DNA of 64,000 nt from Sabulicella glaciei (GTDB taxonomy: Bacteria > Pseudomonadota > Alphaproteobacteria > Acetobacterales > Acetobacteraceae). The stretch is taken from positions 215,510 through 279,509 of the forward strand of contig NZ_JAPFQI010000001.1 of the NCBI RefSeq assembly GCF_026183895.1, read 5' to 3'. Below are positions 41,226 to 49,400 of this stretch, piece after piece; position 1 is the first letter of the stretch; every line of letters begins with the position of its first letter. The notes beneath the pieces were generated by a model. That model saw only the letters and a program-made list of their open reading frames with translations. It made no database searches and was not told where the DNA came from. The translations under genes and the position numbers were made by a program.

Positions 41226-42419
41226 TCAGCGCGCCGCCGATGCGGACTGGCTCGCGCGCGGCTCCGGCGCGACCCGAACGCGGTCTTCATCAGCCAGGAA
41301 GCCGGCGCCCTGCGTCACCACGCGGTCGCCCTCGCGCAAGCCTTGCGTGACCTCGACCAGGCCTTCCCGGCGCTGGCCGGTCGCGACGGTGCGCTGCATC
41401 GCCTTCTCGCCATCCTCGGACAGGACAAAGGCCACGGCTTGGCCGCCGCGAAACACCACCGCTTCCTGCGGCACCACGAGGGCGGGGGCGCTGCCGGCGC
41501 CGATCTCGGCACGGGCGAACTGCCCGACGCGCAGCCCAGCCTCCGGCGGCAGCACGACATGGACGATGCCGAGGCGGGTCGTCCCCTCCACCGTGGGAAA
41601 GATGGCGCGGACGCGCCCGGCGATCTCGCGCTCGCCATGAAGGACGCGGACCTCCTGGCCCGGTTCGACGCGGGCCAGTTCGAGCTCGGGCACGCGGGCC
41701 TCCAGCTCCAGGCGGTCGTCGCGGATCAGGCGGAACATCTCCTGGCCCGGCTGCACCACGGCGCCCAGAAGGACGGAGCGGCGCGAGACCGTGCCGTCCG
41801 TGGGGGCGGCGATGCGGGTCTGGGCGAGGCGGGACGCGGCCTCGTCGCGCCGGGCACGGCCGGCGGCGAGCCGCGCCTCGGCCTGACGCGTCACGGACTG
41901 GCGCTGTTCCAGCGTGGCACGGGCGACGGATTCGGTGCGGGCGAGGTCGGCGGCGCGGCGCTGCTCGGCCTCGGCGATGCGGAGCGCGGCTTCCGCCTCG
42001 GCCACCGCTGCCTCGGCCTGGGCCAGCAGGGCCTCGGGCACCGAGGGGTCCAGGCGGACCAGGACCTGCCCGGCGCGGACGCGGTCGCCCGGCTCGAAGC
42101 TGGCCTCGATGACACGGAACCCGCCCGTCTCGACGCCGACGACCAGTTCCTGCCACGCGGCCACGGAGCCGTCGCCGATCACCGGGCGCAGCAGGGAGCG
42201 GCGCTCGACCGGGCGCACGGCGACGGTGAGGGCGGCGGGCGCCGCGGCGATGGCGGCAGGGGGAGGGGCTTCGGCGGGACGGTGCGTCCAGCCCCACCAT
42301 CCGCCCACACCCAGCACGGCCAGGACGGGCAGCCAAAGCCATGCGCGCCCACGCCGGGGCGCGGGGGAAGCCTGGACCTCGGCGGGGCTGGTGCGTTCAG
42401 GAAGGTTGTGGTCGGGCAT
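41226..42419 (-). CDS. RND efflux membrane-fusion protein (HlyD/AcrA family)
   Basis: A 397-residue periplasmic adaptor with a short cytoplasmic start, one transmembrane anchor (about residues 28-48: WLWLPVLAVLGVGGWWGW), the first lipoyl half (GDRVRAGQVLVRLDPSVPE), a helical hairpin (about 140-200), the second lipoyl half (TRIAAPTDGTVSRRSVLLG), then beta-barrel and membrane-proximal domains. It links the RND pump to an outer-membrane channel encoded elsewhere. First gene of the pump operon, divergent from the TetR gene, with a palindromic operator 58 bp upstream. Confidence 0.94.
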   Translation of the reverse strand: MPDHNLPERTSPAEVQASPAPRRGRAWLWLPVLAVLGVGGWWGWTHRPAEAPPPAAIAAAPAALTVAVRPVERRSLLRPVIGDGSVAAWQELVVGVETGGFRVIEASFEPGDRVRAGQVLVRLDPSVPEALLAQAEAAVAEAEAALRIAEAEQRRAADLARTESVARATLEQRQSVTRQAEARLAAGRARRDEAASRLAQTRIAAPTDGTVSRRSVLLGAVVQPGQEMFRLIRDDRLELEARVPELELARVEPGQEVRVLHGEREIAGRVRAIFPTVEGTTRLGIVHVVLPPEAGLRVGQFARAEIGAGSAPALVVPQEAVVFRGGQAVAFVLSEDGEKAMQRTVATGQRREGLVEVTQGLREGDRVVTQGAGFLADEDRVRVAPEPRASQSASAAR

Positions 42420-42476
42420 GGCTCTCTTCACGCGGAAGGGGCTTGGCTCCGGCCTCCGCACTCCCCATCTTGGGCT

Positions 42477-42496
42477 TATTGACCCAATCGTCAATA
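42477..42496. promoter_or_regulatory. TetR operator between efflux operon and regulator
   Basis: TATTGAC (42477-42483) and GTCAATA (42490-42496) make a perfect inverted repeat around a six-base centre. It lies 58 bp upstream of the membrane-fusion ATG and 14 bp before the preferred TetR start, a typical divergent TetR arrangement. Binding is inferred. Confidence 0.72.
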
Positions 42497-42510
42497 GAGG
42501 AGTCGACCCC

Positions 42511-43242
42511 CTGACGGTATCGCCACCCAACGCTTCCTCCCGCCGGCGGCTTCCTCCCGAGGCGCGGCAGCCGCAATTGCTTGACGCCGCCTTCGAGGAA
42601 TTCGCCGCGCATGGCTATGCCGGGGCGAAGATGACCGCGGTGGCGCAGCGCGCGGGCGTCGCGAAGGGCCTCGTCTACCACTACTACCCCTCCAAGGAGG
42701 CGCTGTTCCGCGCGGTGATGCAGGCCTGCCTGGAGCCGGTCTTCGCCGAGGCGGAGCGGGAGGCGACGGACGAGGACGTGCCGGCCACCGTCATGCTGGA
42801 GCGCCTCCTCGACCTCGCCTACGCGGAGCGGGAAGGGCAGGAAAGGCAGTGCATCCTGTTCCGCCTCATCGTCGCCGAGGGGCAGCGCTTCCCCGAATTG
42901 TCCGCCTGGTACGAGGAGGCGGTGTTTCGCCGCGCCGTCGCCATCGCCCGCGCCGTCCTGCGCCATGGCGCCCGGCGCGGCGAGTTCGACGCCGCGCTGG
43001 CGGAGCAGGAGGGCATGGCCGAGGTGCTGCTGGCCCCCGCCATCATGAACGAGGTGTGGCGCATGATGCTGGGCGAGGGGCGTGCGCCGTCGCGCGCTGG
43101 GATGCACGCGGCGCAGGCGGCGCTGCTGGCCCGCGCCCTGGCGCCTGGCGGGATGGACGCGCGGGGCGGCGGGCGGGATGCTGGCGGCAAAGAAGGAAAC
43201 GCCGCATGCCCAGCTACTCGCCGCGCCACTTCCGCGCCCTGA
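42511..43242 (+). CDS. TetR-family transcriptional regulator of the efflux operon
   Basis: Helix-turn-helix near residues 38-60 (MTAVAQRAGVAKGLVYHYYPSKEALFRAVM) and a ligand-binding C-terminal domain; the end is Gly/Ala/Arg-rich. It should repress the divergent RND operon. Start problem: the only in-frame ATG upstream is 42418, overlapping the start of the divergent gene and putting the operator inside the coding region. A CTG at 42511 has AGAGGAG eight bases before it and gives a normal 243-residue protein, so I prefer it, though CTG starts are rare. Its end overlaps the amidase gene by 37 bases. Confidence 0.85.
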   Translation: MTVSPPNASSRRRLPPEARQPQLLDAAFEEFAAHGYAGAKMTAVAQRAGVAKGLVYHYYPSKEALFRAVMQACLEPVFAEAEREATDEDVPATVMLERLLDLAYAEREGQERQCILFRLIVAEGQRFPELSAWYEEAVFRRAVAIARAVLRHGARRGEFDAALAEQEGMAEVLLAPAIMNEVWRMMLGEGRAPSRAGMHAAQAALLARALAPGGMDARGGGRDAGGKEGNAACPATRRATSAP

Positions 43243-44597
43243 GCTTTCACGACGTCGTCGCACGGTTCCGCGACGGCGGCGATACGCCGCGCGCCTACCT
43301 GGAGCGCTGCCTGGAAACGATCGGGGTGCGCGAGCCCGAGGTGCGGGCCTGGGTCTGCCTGAACGAGGCGGGCGCGCGGGAGGCGGCGGATGCGAGCACG
43401 CAGCGCTGGAAGGCTGGATCTCCTCTTTCGCCCATCGATGGGATGCCCATCGGCATCAAGGACCTGCTCGAGACGCGCGACATGCCGACCGAGATGGGCG
43501 CCGAGGCGCTGAAGGGGAACTTCCCGAAACGCGACAACGCCGCCGTCTGGGCGCTGCGCGAGGCCGGCGCGGTGGTGCTGGGCAAGACCGTGACCGCGGA
43601 GCTTGGCGGGTCGCATCCCGGGCCGACGCGCCATCCCTTCGACCCGGCGCGCACGCCGGGCGGCTCCTCCTCTGGCTCGGCGGCGGCGGTGGCGGCGCGG
43701 ATGGTGCCGGCGGCGATCGGCACGCAGGTCGCGGGCTCGATCATCCGGCCGGCGGCCTATTGCGGCAACTGGGCGCTGAAGCCGAGCCAGGGCGCGATCA
43801 ATCGCGGCGAGCGCCAAGCCACCAGCATGAGCACGCACGGCGCCCATGCGGGCTCGGCCGAGGATATGTGGCAGGTCATGATCGAGATCGCCCGGCGCGC
43901 CGGCGGCGACCCGGGGCGCATGGCCCTGCGCGGCCCCGACGCGCCGCCCGCGCCGCGCCGCCCGGCCACGCTGGCGCTGATGGAAGGCGAAGCCTGGCCG
44001 CGCCTGGATGCCACGAGCCGCGCGGTGTTCGAGGCGCTGGTGGAGCGGCTGCGCGAGGCGCAGGTTACGGTGCTGCGCGCTTCCGACAACCCGGCGCTGG
44101 CGGAGTTCGAGCGCCACCTGCATGGTGTGCAGGAGATGTGCAACAGCATCACCGGCTGGGAGAACCATTGGTCCCTGCGCGCCCTAATCACGAACCACCC
44201 GGATGGGGTGAGCGCGCGCACGAAGGCGACGGTGGAAGCGGCGGAGCGGCTGGGGCCAAAGGGCTACGAGGCGCTGCTGGAAAAGCGGGAGGCGCTGCGT
44301 GAGGCTTGGCGCGCCCTCGGGACGCTGGCGGAGGCGATCATCGCGCCCGCCTCGCCCGGTCCGGCGCCGCTGTGGTCCGGCGACGTGCCGGGGCAGCCGC
44401 TGGAGCCGCGGCCGACCGGCGACACGGTGTTCAACACGGTCAGTTCCGCGCTGGGCGCCCCGGTGGTGACGGCGCCGATGATGGCCGTGGGCGGCATGCC
44501 CTTCGGCGTGCAGGTGGTCGGCCCGGTGGGAGCCGAGGCGGCGGTGACCGCCATCGCCCGCTGGATGGGCGAGGCCATCGAACCCGTGGAGGGGTAG
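43206..44597 (+). CDS. Amidase signature family protein
   Basis: A 463-residue amidase-signature hydrolase. The Ser-cisSer-Lys triad is visible: lysine in MPIGIKDLLETRD, cis-serine in the Gly/Ser-rich PGGSSSGSAAAV and the nucleophile in TQVAGSIIRPAAYCG. These enzymes hydrolyse carboxamides. AAGGAAACG precedes the ATG. It overlaps the TetR gene in another frame and is convergent with the Bug gene next door, four bases away, so it may belong to the catabolic block on its right or be co-transcribed with the regulator. The substrate is unknown. Confidence 0.93.
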   Translation: MPSYSPRHFRALSFHDVVARFRDGGDTPRAYLERCLETIGVREPEVRAWVCLNEAGAREAADASTQRWKAGSPLSPIDGMPIGIKDLLETRDMPTEMGAEALKGNFPKRDNAAVWALREAGAVVLGKTVTAELGGSHPGPTRHPFDPARTPGGSSSGSAAAVAARMVPAAIGTQVAGSIIRPAAYCGNWALKPSQGAINRGERQATSMSTHGAHAGSAEDMWQVMIEIARRAGGDPGRMALRGPDAPPAPRRPATLALMEGEAWPRLDATSRAVFEALVERLREAQVTVLRASDNPALAEFERHLHGVQEMCNSITGWENHWSLRALITNHPDGVSARTKATVEAAERLGPKGYEALLEKREALREAWRALGTLAEAIIAPASPGPAPLWSGDVPGQPLEPRPTGDTVFNTVSSALGAPVVTAPMMAVGGMPFGVQVVGPVGAEAAVTAIARWMGEAIEPVEG

Positions 44598-44601
44598 GGC
44601 G

Positions 44602-45573
44602 CTACTGCGGCTCGATGCCGGCAGCGCGCACCACCGTCGCCCAGCGATCCACCTCCGAGCGCACCATCTGGAGCAGCGCCTCCGGCCCCTGGCGGTCCGG
44701 CGCGGCGGGGATGGAGCCGAGGTCCTCGATGCGGCGGCGGATGGTCGGGTCGGCGAGGGCCGCGCGGAGCGCCTGGTCCAGCCGCTCCACCACCGGAGCG
44801 GGGGTGCCGCGCGGGGCAAAGATCGCGTTCCAGCCTTGGAAAATGTAGTCAGGCACGCCGGCCTCGCGCGCGGAGGGCACGTTGGGCGCGTTCGGGTTTC
44901 GCTCGGCGGCGGCGGTGAGCAGGCCGCGCATGGTGCCCGACTGGATCTGCGGCACGGCGGCAGGCGCCAGAAGGCACGCGCTGTCCACCTGCTGCGCCAC
45001 CACGTCGTTCATGGCCGGACCTTCGCCGCGATAAGGGATGTTGTTCATCCTGGCGCCGGTGAGATGCGCGAAGAGCGCGCAGGCTAGGTGGTTCGTGGAG
45101 CCGATGCCGGCATGACCGTTGGAAACGCGGCCCGGATTTTCGCGCACCAGTGCCAGAAACTCCCCCATGGTGTTCACCGGAAGCCCGTTCCGCACCACGA
45201 AGAAGAGGGGCGTGCCGGCGATCAGCCCGATGGGCTGCAGCTCGCGCGGGTCGTACTGGATGGAGCGGTAGATGGACGGCGCGGCCGAGTGGCTGCCGAG
45301 ACTGCCGACCGTCAGGGTGTGACCATCCGGCACCGCCTGGGCGCCGCGCGCGCCGCCGATGGTGCCGCCGGCACCGGAGACATTCTCCACCATCACGCGC
45401 TGGTTCAGCGTGCGCGACATGTGGTCGGCGACGATGCGCGCCAGCACATCGGTGGCCCCTCCGGGAGCGAAGACCACCAGCATGGTGATGGGGCGGCTGG
45501 TGAAATCCTGGGCGCGTAGACCAGGGGCACATGCCAGCAGGGCCACCAGTGCGGCCGCGAAGAGACGCTTCAT
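44602..45573 (-). CDS. Bug/TctC family substrate-binding protein
   Basis: A 323-residue periplasmic Bug receptor with Sec-type signal peptide MKRLFAAALVALLACAPGLRAQ and mature start FTSRPITMLVVFAPGGATDVL. It is divergent from the IclR gene at 45713 with a 139-bp spacer carrying an inverted repeat, so it is probably induced with the ThDP-enzyme genes on the other side. No TctA or TctB adjoins it; the TctAB set at 53.7-55.7 kb could serve it. Confidence 0.93.
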   Translation of the reverse strand: MKRLFAAALVALLACAPGLRAQDFTSRPITMLVVFAPGGATDVLARIVADHMSRTLNQRVMVENVSGAGGTIGGARGAQAVPDGHTLTVGSLGSHSAAPSIYRSIQYDPRELQPIGLIAGTPLFFVVRNGLPVNTMGEFLALVRENPGRVSNGHAGIGSTNHLACALFAHLTGARMNNIPYRGEGPAMNDVVAQQVDSACLLAPAAVPQIQSGTMRGLLTAAAERNPNAPNVPSAREAGVPDYIFQGWNAIFAPRGTPAPVVERLDQALRAALADPTIRRRIEDLGSIPAAPDRQGPEALLQMVRSEVDRWATVVRAAGIEPQ

Positions 45574-45647
45574 CCGATTCCTCCCGTCTTGTCGAAGTCC
45601 CTTGGCACTAGGCTTAAGGCCCCCTGCGTTTCGGAGAGCGAACCGCC

Positions 45648-45685
45648 TTTCGCATCATGAGGTCAAGCGTCTATCATGACGAAAT
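45648..45685. promoter_or_regulatory. Candidate IclR operator
   Basis: TTTCGCATCATGA (45648-45660) faces TCATGACGAAA (45674-45684); the arms are complementary apart from two unpaired bases. It lies midway between the divergent Bug gene and the IclR gene. Imperfect, so tentative. Confidence 0.45.
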
Positions 45686-45712
45686 GCGATTCATGCTGAG
45701 ACATCCTGCGCC

Positions 45713-46498
45713 ATGACCGCCGGGAAGGACCCCTACCACCTCGCCTCGCTACATCGGGGGCTGGAGGTGATCGACTGCTTCGCGCGCCGGCAATCCTGGT
45801 CGCTGGCGGAGCTTTCGGCGGCACTGGGCCAGAACAAGGCGACGGTATTCCGCGTCCTCCATACGCTGGAGCAGTTCGGTTACCTCACGAAGGACCCCGC
45901 CACCGGGCATTACTCGCTGGGGCTGCGCTTCCACGCGTTGGGCGCGGCCGCGGTGCGGCATGAGCAGCTGCGCTGGCAGGCCCTGCCGCCCTTGCAGGAC
46001 CTCGCCGAAGCAACGGGCGAGACGGTGCATGTCGGCATCCTGCACGACGGCGTCGCGGTAACGGTGCAGATCGTCGAGGGCACGCACGCAGTGCGGATGC
46101 ATTCGGTCGTGGGCAAGCGCAGCCCCGCCCATGCGAGCGCGCTGGGCAAGGTGCTGCTCGCCTTTCTTCCGGATGCGGAGGTGGAGGCCGCCATCGCCGC
46201 TCACGGCATGAAGCGCTTCACCGCCGCGACCCTCACGACGCCCGGCGCGCTGCGCAAGGCGCTGCACCACATCCGCCAGGACGGCTTCGCCCAGGACGAG
46301 GAGGAGCAGGAGGTCGGGCTGCGCTGCATCGCCGTGCCCGTCGCCGACCACACCGGCCGGCCGACGGCGGCCCTTGCCATCTCGGCGCCTGCGTCGCGCA
46401 TGGACGGCGCCCGCGTCGCCGCGCTGGTGCCGCAGCTGAAGGCCAGCGCCTCGCGCATCTCGCGCATGCTCGGCAGCCCTTCCATGGCCGCCGCCTGA
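45713..46498 (+). CDS. IclR family transcriptional regulator
   Basis: A 261-residue IclR protein with an N-terminal winged helix (LHRGLEVIDCFARRQ, then LAELSAALGQNKATVFRVLHTL) and an effector domain containing HSVVGKRSPAHASALGKVLLA and GLRCIAVPVAD. It likely controls the divergent Bug gene and the ThDP enzyme gene 25 bp downstream on the same strand. The ligand is presumably the transported acid or a breakdown product. Confidence 0.94.
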   Translation: MTAGKDPYHLASLHRGLEVIDCFARRQSWSLAELSAALGQNKATVFRVLHTLEQFGYLTKDPATGHYSLGLRFHALGAAAVRHEQLRWQALPPLQDLAEATGETVHVGILHDGVAVTVQIVEGTHAVRMHSVVGKRSPAHASALGKVLLAFLPDAEVEAAIAAHGMKRFTAATLTTPGALRKALHHIRQDGFAQDEEEQEVGLRCIAVPVADHTGRPTAALAISAPASRMDGARVAALVPQLKASASRISRMLGSPSMAAA

Positions 46499-46523
46499 AC
46501 GACGACACGGGAGAAAAACGACC

Positions 46524-48332
46524 ATGGACGGAAGGGACCGCCAGGTGCTGATGAACGGCGCCGACATCATCGTGGACCATCTGGTGAAGCAGAAGGTCCC
46601 CTACCTGTTCGGGCTGTGCGGGCACGGCATCACCGGCTTCATGGACGCGGCCTTCAAGGCGCAGAACCGCATAAGAACGATCTCCACCCACCACGAGCAG
46701 ACGGCGGGCCACATGGCCGATGCCTACTTCAAGGTGCGCGGCGAGCCGGTGGCAACCTTCACCTCCTGCGGGCCGGGCTCGGCCAACATCGTGATGGCAA
46801 TGGCCGCGGCGATGATGGACTCCTCCGCTTTCCTGGCCATCACCGGCAACGTGCCGACCGGGCAGTTCAACCGCGGGCCCTTCCAGGAGACGGGGCGGCA
46901 TTTCCAGGGCGACTTCCCCTCGGTGGTGCGACCCTACGTCAAGCGCTCATTCCAGCCGACGCGGGCGGACATGGTGCCGCTGGCGATCACCCAGGCCTGG
47001 GACCTGCTGACCTCCGGCCGGCCCGGGCCGGTCAATCTCGACGTGCCGCTGAACGTCTTTGTGGAGGAAGCGAGTGTGGGCGGGGGCGGCACGGCGACGC
47101 CGGTGATCAACGGCACGCCGGGCAATCCGAAGGCGCTCTCGGCCGCGCTGGACGTGCTGCTGGCGGCGAGGCAGCCCGTCATCATCGCGGGCCAGGGCGT
47201 GCTGCTGGGCAAGGCGAGCGAGGCGCTGGTCGCCTTCGCGGAACGCACGCGCATCCCGGTTGTCACCAGCCCGAACGGCAAGGGAGCGATCCCGGACCGG
47301 CACGAACTGGCCTTTGGCGCCATCGGCCGCAACGGCGCCTATGCGGCGAATGACGCGACCAGGAATGCCGACGTGATCCTTGCCATCGGCTTCTCCTTCG
47401 ACGATCGCGCGACCAGCGCCTGGCTTGACGGCTACACGCTGTCCGTGCCGCCCTCGCGCCTCATCCAGATCGACATCGACCCGTCGGAGATCGGTCGCAA
47501 CTACCCGGCCGAGTTCGGCATACTGGGCGACGCGAAGGCCAGCCTGGACCTGCTGGCCGAGATGGCCGAGGGGCGCATCGGCGGCGGGCGGGACAGCCTC
47601 GCATCCTGGCTTGGGCGGCTGGAGAAGGGTCGCGCGGTCTGGCGCGAATACCAATCCGGCCTCGCGGAGAGCGACCAGATGCCGCTGCGGCCCGAGCGGC
47701 TGATGCGCGCCCTGTCGCGCGCCGTGCCCGAGGATGCGGTGGTCGCGTCCGATGTCGGTGTGCATCACAACTGGATCATTCAGCTGATGGACACGCTGCG
47801 GCCGCGCCACCTGATCCATTCCTGGGGCTTCGCGGCGATGGGCTTCGCGACCTCCGGCATCCTGGGGGCGAAGCTGGCCGCGCCGGACCGGCCCTGCGTG
47901 GCGGTGGTGGGCGACGGTTCCTTCCTGATGACGCCGCACGCCATGGCGACGGCGGTGGAATACGAAATCCCCGTGGTCTGGGTGGTGTGGAACAACCATG
48001 GCTACGGCTCGATCCGCGACATCCAGCACGGCATGTTCGGCGGGCGCGAACTGGCCACGGCCTTCGAGATCCAGCGCTCCGGCGAATCCTATAGCCCCGA
48101 CTTCGCGATGATGGCGAAGTCCTTCGGCGTGCCCTCGCATCGCGTCACGCACGCTGACGAGGTGGAGGACGCGATCGGGACCGCCATCAAGGCGAACCGG
48201 CCTTACCTGGTGGAGGTGCCGGTGGATCGCGACATCCGTCCGATCGGCACGGGTTCGTGGGATTTGCCGCCGTTGCCGCCGCCGGAGCCGAACTTCCTGA
48301 AGGCGCTGGCGGCGCGCGGGCTGAGTCTCTAG
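46524..48332 (+). CDS. Thiamine-diphosphate-dependent enzyme, acetolactate-synthase-like
   Basis: A 602-residue three-domain ThDP enzyme (Pyr, central, PP). The cofactor-activating glutamate is E59 in THHEQTAGHMADAY. The ThDP/Mg motif is GDGS at 463 with NN at 490-491. The sequence FGLCGHGITGFMDAAFK replaces the usual FGxPG opening, so the substrate differs from acetolactate synthase; glyoxylate carboligase, oxalyl-CoA or C-C lyase types are all possible. No FAD-related features can be judged. It follows the IclR gene closely and is convergent with the lactonase-like gene, overlapping it by four bases. Confidence 0.92.
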   Translation: MDGRDRQVLMNGADIIVDHLVKQKVPYLFGLCGHGITGFMDAAFKAQNRIRTISTHHEQTAGHMADAYFKVRGEPVATFTSCGPGSANIVMAMAAAMMDSSAFLAITGNVPTGQFNRGPFQETGRHFQGDFPSVVRPYVKRSFQPTRADMVPLAITQAWDLLTSGRPGPVNLDVPLNVFVEEASVGGGGTATPVINGTPGNPKALSAALDVLLAARQPVIIAGQGVLLGKASEALVAFAERTRIPVVTSPNGKGAIPDRHELAFGAIGRNGAYAANDATRNADVILAIGFSFDDRATSAWLDGYTLSVPPSRLIQIDIDPSEIGRNYPAEFGILGDAKASLDLLAEMAEGRIGGGRDSLASWLGRLEKGRAVWREYQSGLAESDQMPLRPERLMRALSRAVPEDAVVASDVGVHHNWIIQLMDTLRPRHLIHSWGFAAMGFATSGILGAKLAAPDRPCVAVVGDGSFLMTPHAMATAVEYEIPVVWVVWNNHGYGSIRDIQHGMFGGRELATAFEIQRSGESYSPDFAMMAKSFGVPSHRVTHADEVEDAIGTAIKANRPYLVEVPVDRDIRPIGTGSWDLPPLPPPEPNFLKALAARGLSL

Positions 48333-49222
48333 CCGAAGCCGTAGAGCCGCGCCGGGTTGTCGCGGAGGATGGCGTCGCGCCGCGCGCCGTCGGGCACCCA
48401 TTCGGCCAGGAGGTCCAGCAACGCGCCGTCATTCGGCATGGCGCGGTACTGGGCCACGTGGGGCCAGTCGCTGCCCCAAAGGACGCGCTCCGGCGCCGCT
48501 TCCACCACGCGATGCGCCATCTCCGTCACGTCGCCATAGGGAAGGGTGGCTTCGGCGGAGATGCGGTAATGGCCGGTCAGCTTCACCCAGAACAGCCCGT
48601 CGCGCAGCATCGCCAGGAATTCCCGGAAGCCGGGATGGGTGGCCCCGCCGCGCGCCACCTTTGTGTAGCCGACATGGCCGACCGAAACCGGCACTCGCAC
48701 CGCCCGTGCCAAGTCGCGCAGCGCGGTGGGGTCGTCCTCCACATGCACGAGGAGCTCGACATGCCAGCCCAGGGCCCGGATGCGCGCCGCGACTGAGCCC
48801 AGCGCGGCGAGGGAGCGGAAGGGCATACCGCCCTTGTCCACGAGGTTCACGCGGATGCCGCGTGCCCCCTTCGCGTGCATAGATCGGAGCTCTGCCTCCG
48901 TGACGTCCTCGCCGACGGCGACGACCGCCCGCAGGCGGCCGGGGTGGGCGCTCGCGGCGTCCAGCACGGCGCGGTTGTCCGTGCCGTGGACGCTGGCCTG
49001 CACCACCACGCCGCGCGAAACTCCCAGCACGTCATGCAGGGCGAGGAGTTGGTCCACGCCATTGTCCGGTGGGGTGTAGCCGCGGGCCGCCTGATAGGGA
49101 TACCGCGCCGCGTCGAAGACATGGGCATGCGCGTCGCAGGCGCCCTCCGGCAGACGCAGCGCCGGGCGGCGCGGCGAGGGGTCGGGACCCAGGCAGACGG
49201 GAATCTTCTCGTCCGGCGCCAT
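48329..49222 (-). CDS. Amidohydrolase-2 family protein, 2-pyrone-dicarboxylate lactonase (LigI)-like
   Basis: A 297-residue metal-dependent TIM barrel with ACDAHAHVFDAARYPY near residue 26 and the C-terminal VLWGSDWPH, a pairing typical of LigI-like lactonases of PF04909. It would open a lactone or pyrone ring to a carboxylic acid. GGAAGGAGG precedes the ATG. It lies between two ThDP enzyme genes and is divergent from the second, suggesting one pathway. Whether the true substrate is pyrone-dicarboxylate or a sugar lactone is open. Confidence 0.9.
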   Translation of the reverse strand: MAPDEKIPVCLGPDPSPRRPALRLPEGACDAHAHVFDAARYPYQAARGYTPPDNGVDQLLALHDVLGVSRGVVVQASVHGTDNRAVLDAASAHPGRLRAVVAVGEDVTEAELRSMHAKGARGIRVNLVDKGGMPFRSLAALGSVAARIRALGWHVELLVHVEDDPTALRDLARAVRVPVSVGHVGYTKVARGGATHPGFREFLAMLRDGLFWVKLTGHYRISAEATLPYGDVTEMAHRVVEAAPERVLWGSDWPHVAQYRAMPNDGALLDLLAEWVPDGARRDAILRDNPARLYGFG

Positions 49223-49360
49223 CACGTCCTCCTTCCGCATGCGGCGCGCGAGGGTGCTTCGGGTGTGGCAGGACGGCAAGCGCCGCGCTGGCTGAGCCGC
49301 ACCGAAGAGAGTCCGTGGACGAGCCCGGTGGCTCGGCGAGCCGCTGGCGCCAGGCTGCGT

Positions 49361-49375
49361 TATACGATATATCAA
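49361..49375 (+). promoter_or_regulatory. AT-rich GATATATC element before a ThDP enzyme gene
   Basis: CGATATATCAAAGAC preceded by GCGTTATA, 26 bp before the ATG at 49401 (after the element's end). A similar arrangement (GCGTTAT..., GATATATCAAGGAC) stands before the other GntR-linked ThDP gene near 61.2 kb. GATATATC is itself a palindrome. Promoter or GntR operator; which one cannot be decided here. Confidence 0.45.
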
Positions 49376-49400
49376 AGACCGAACGAACCGAGGAAACGCG

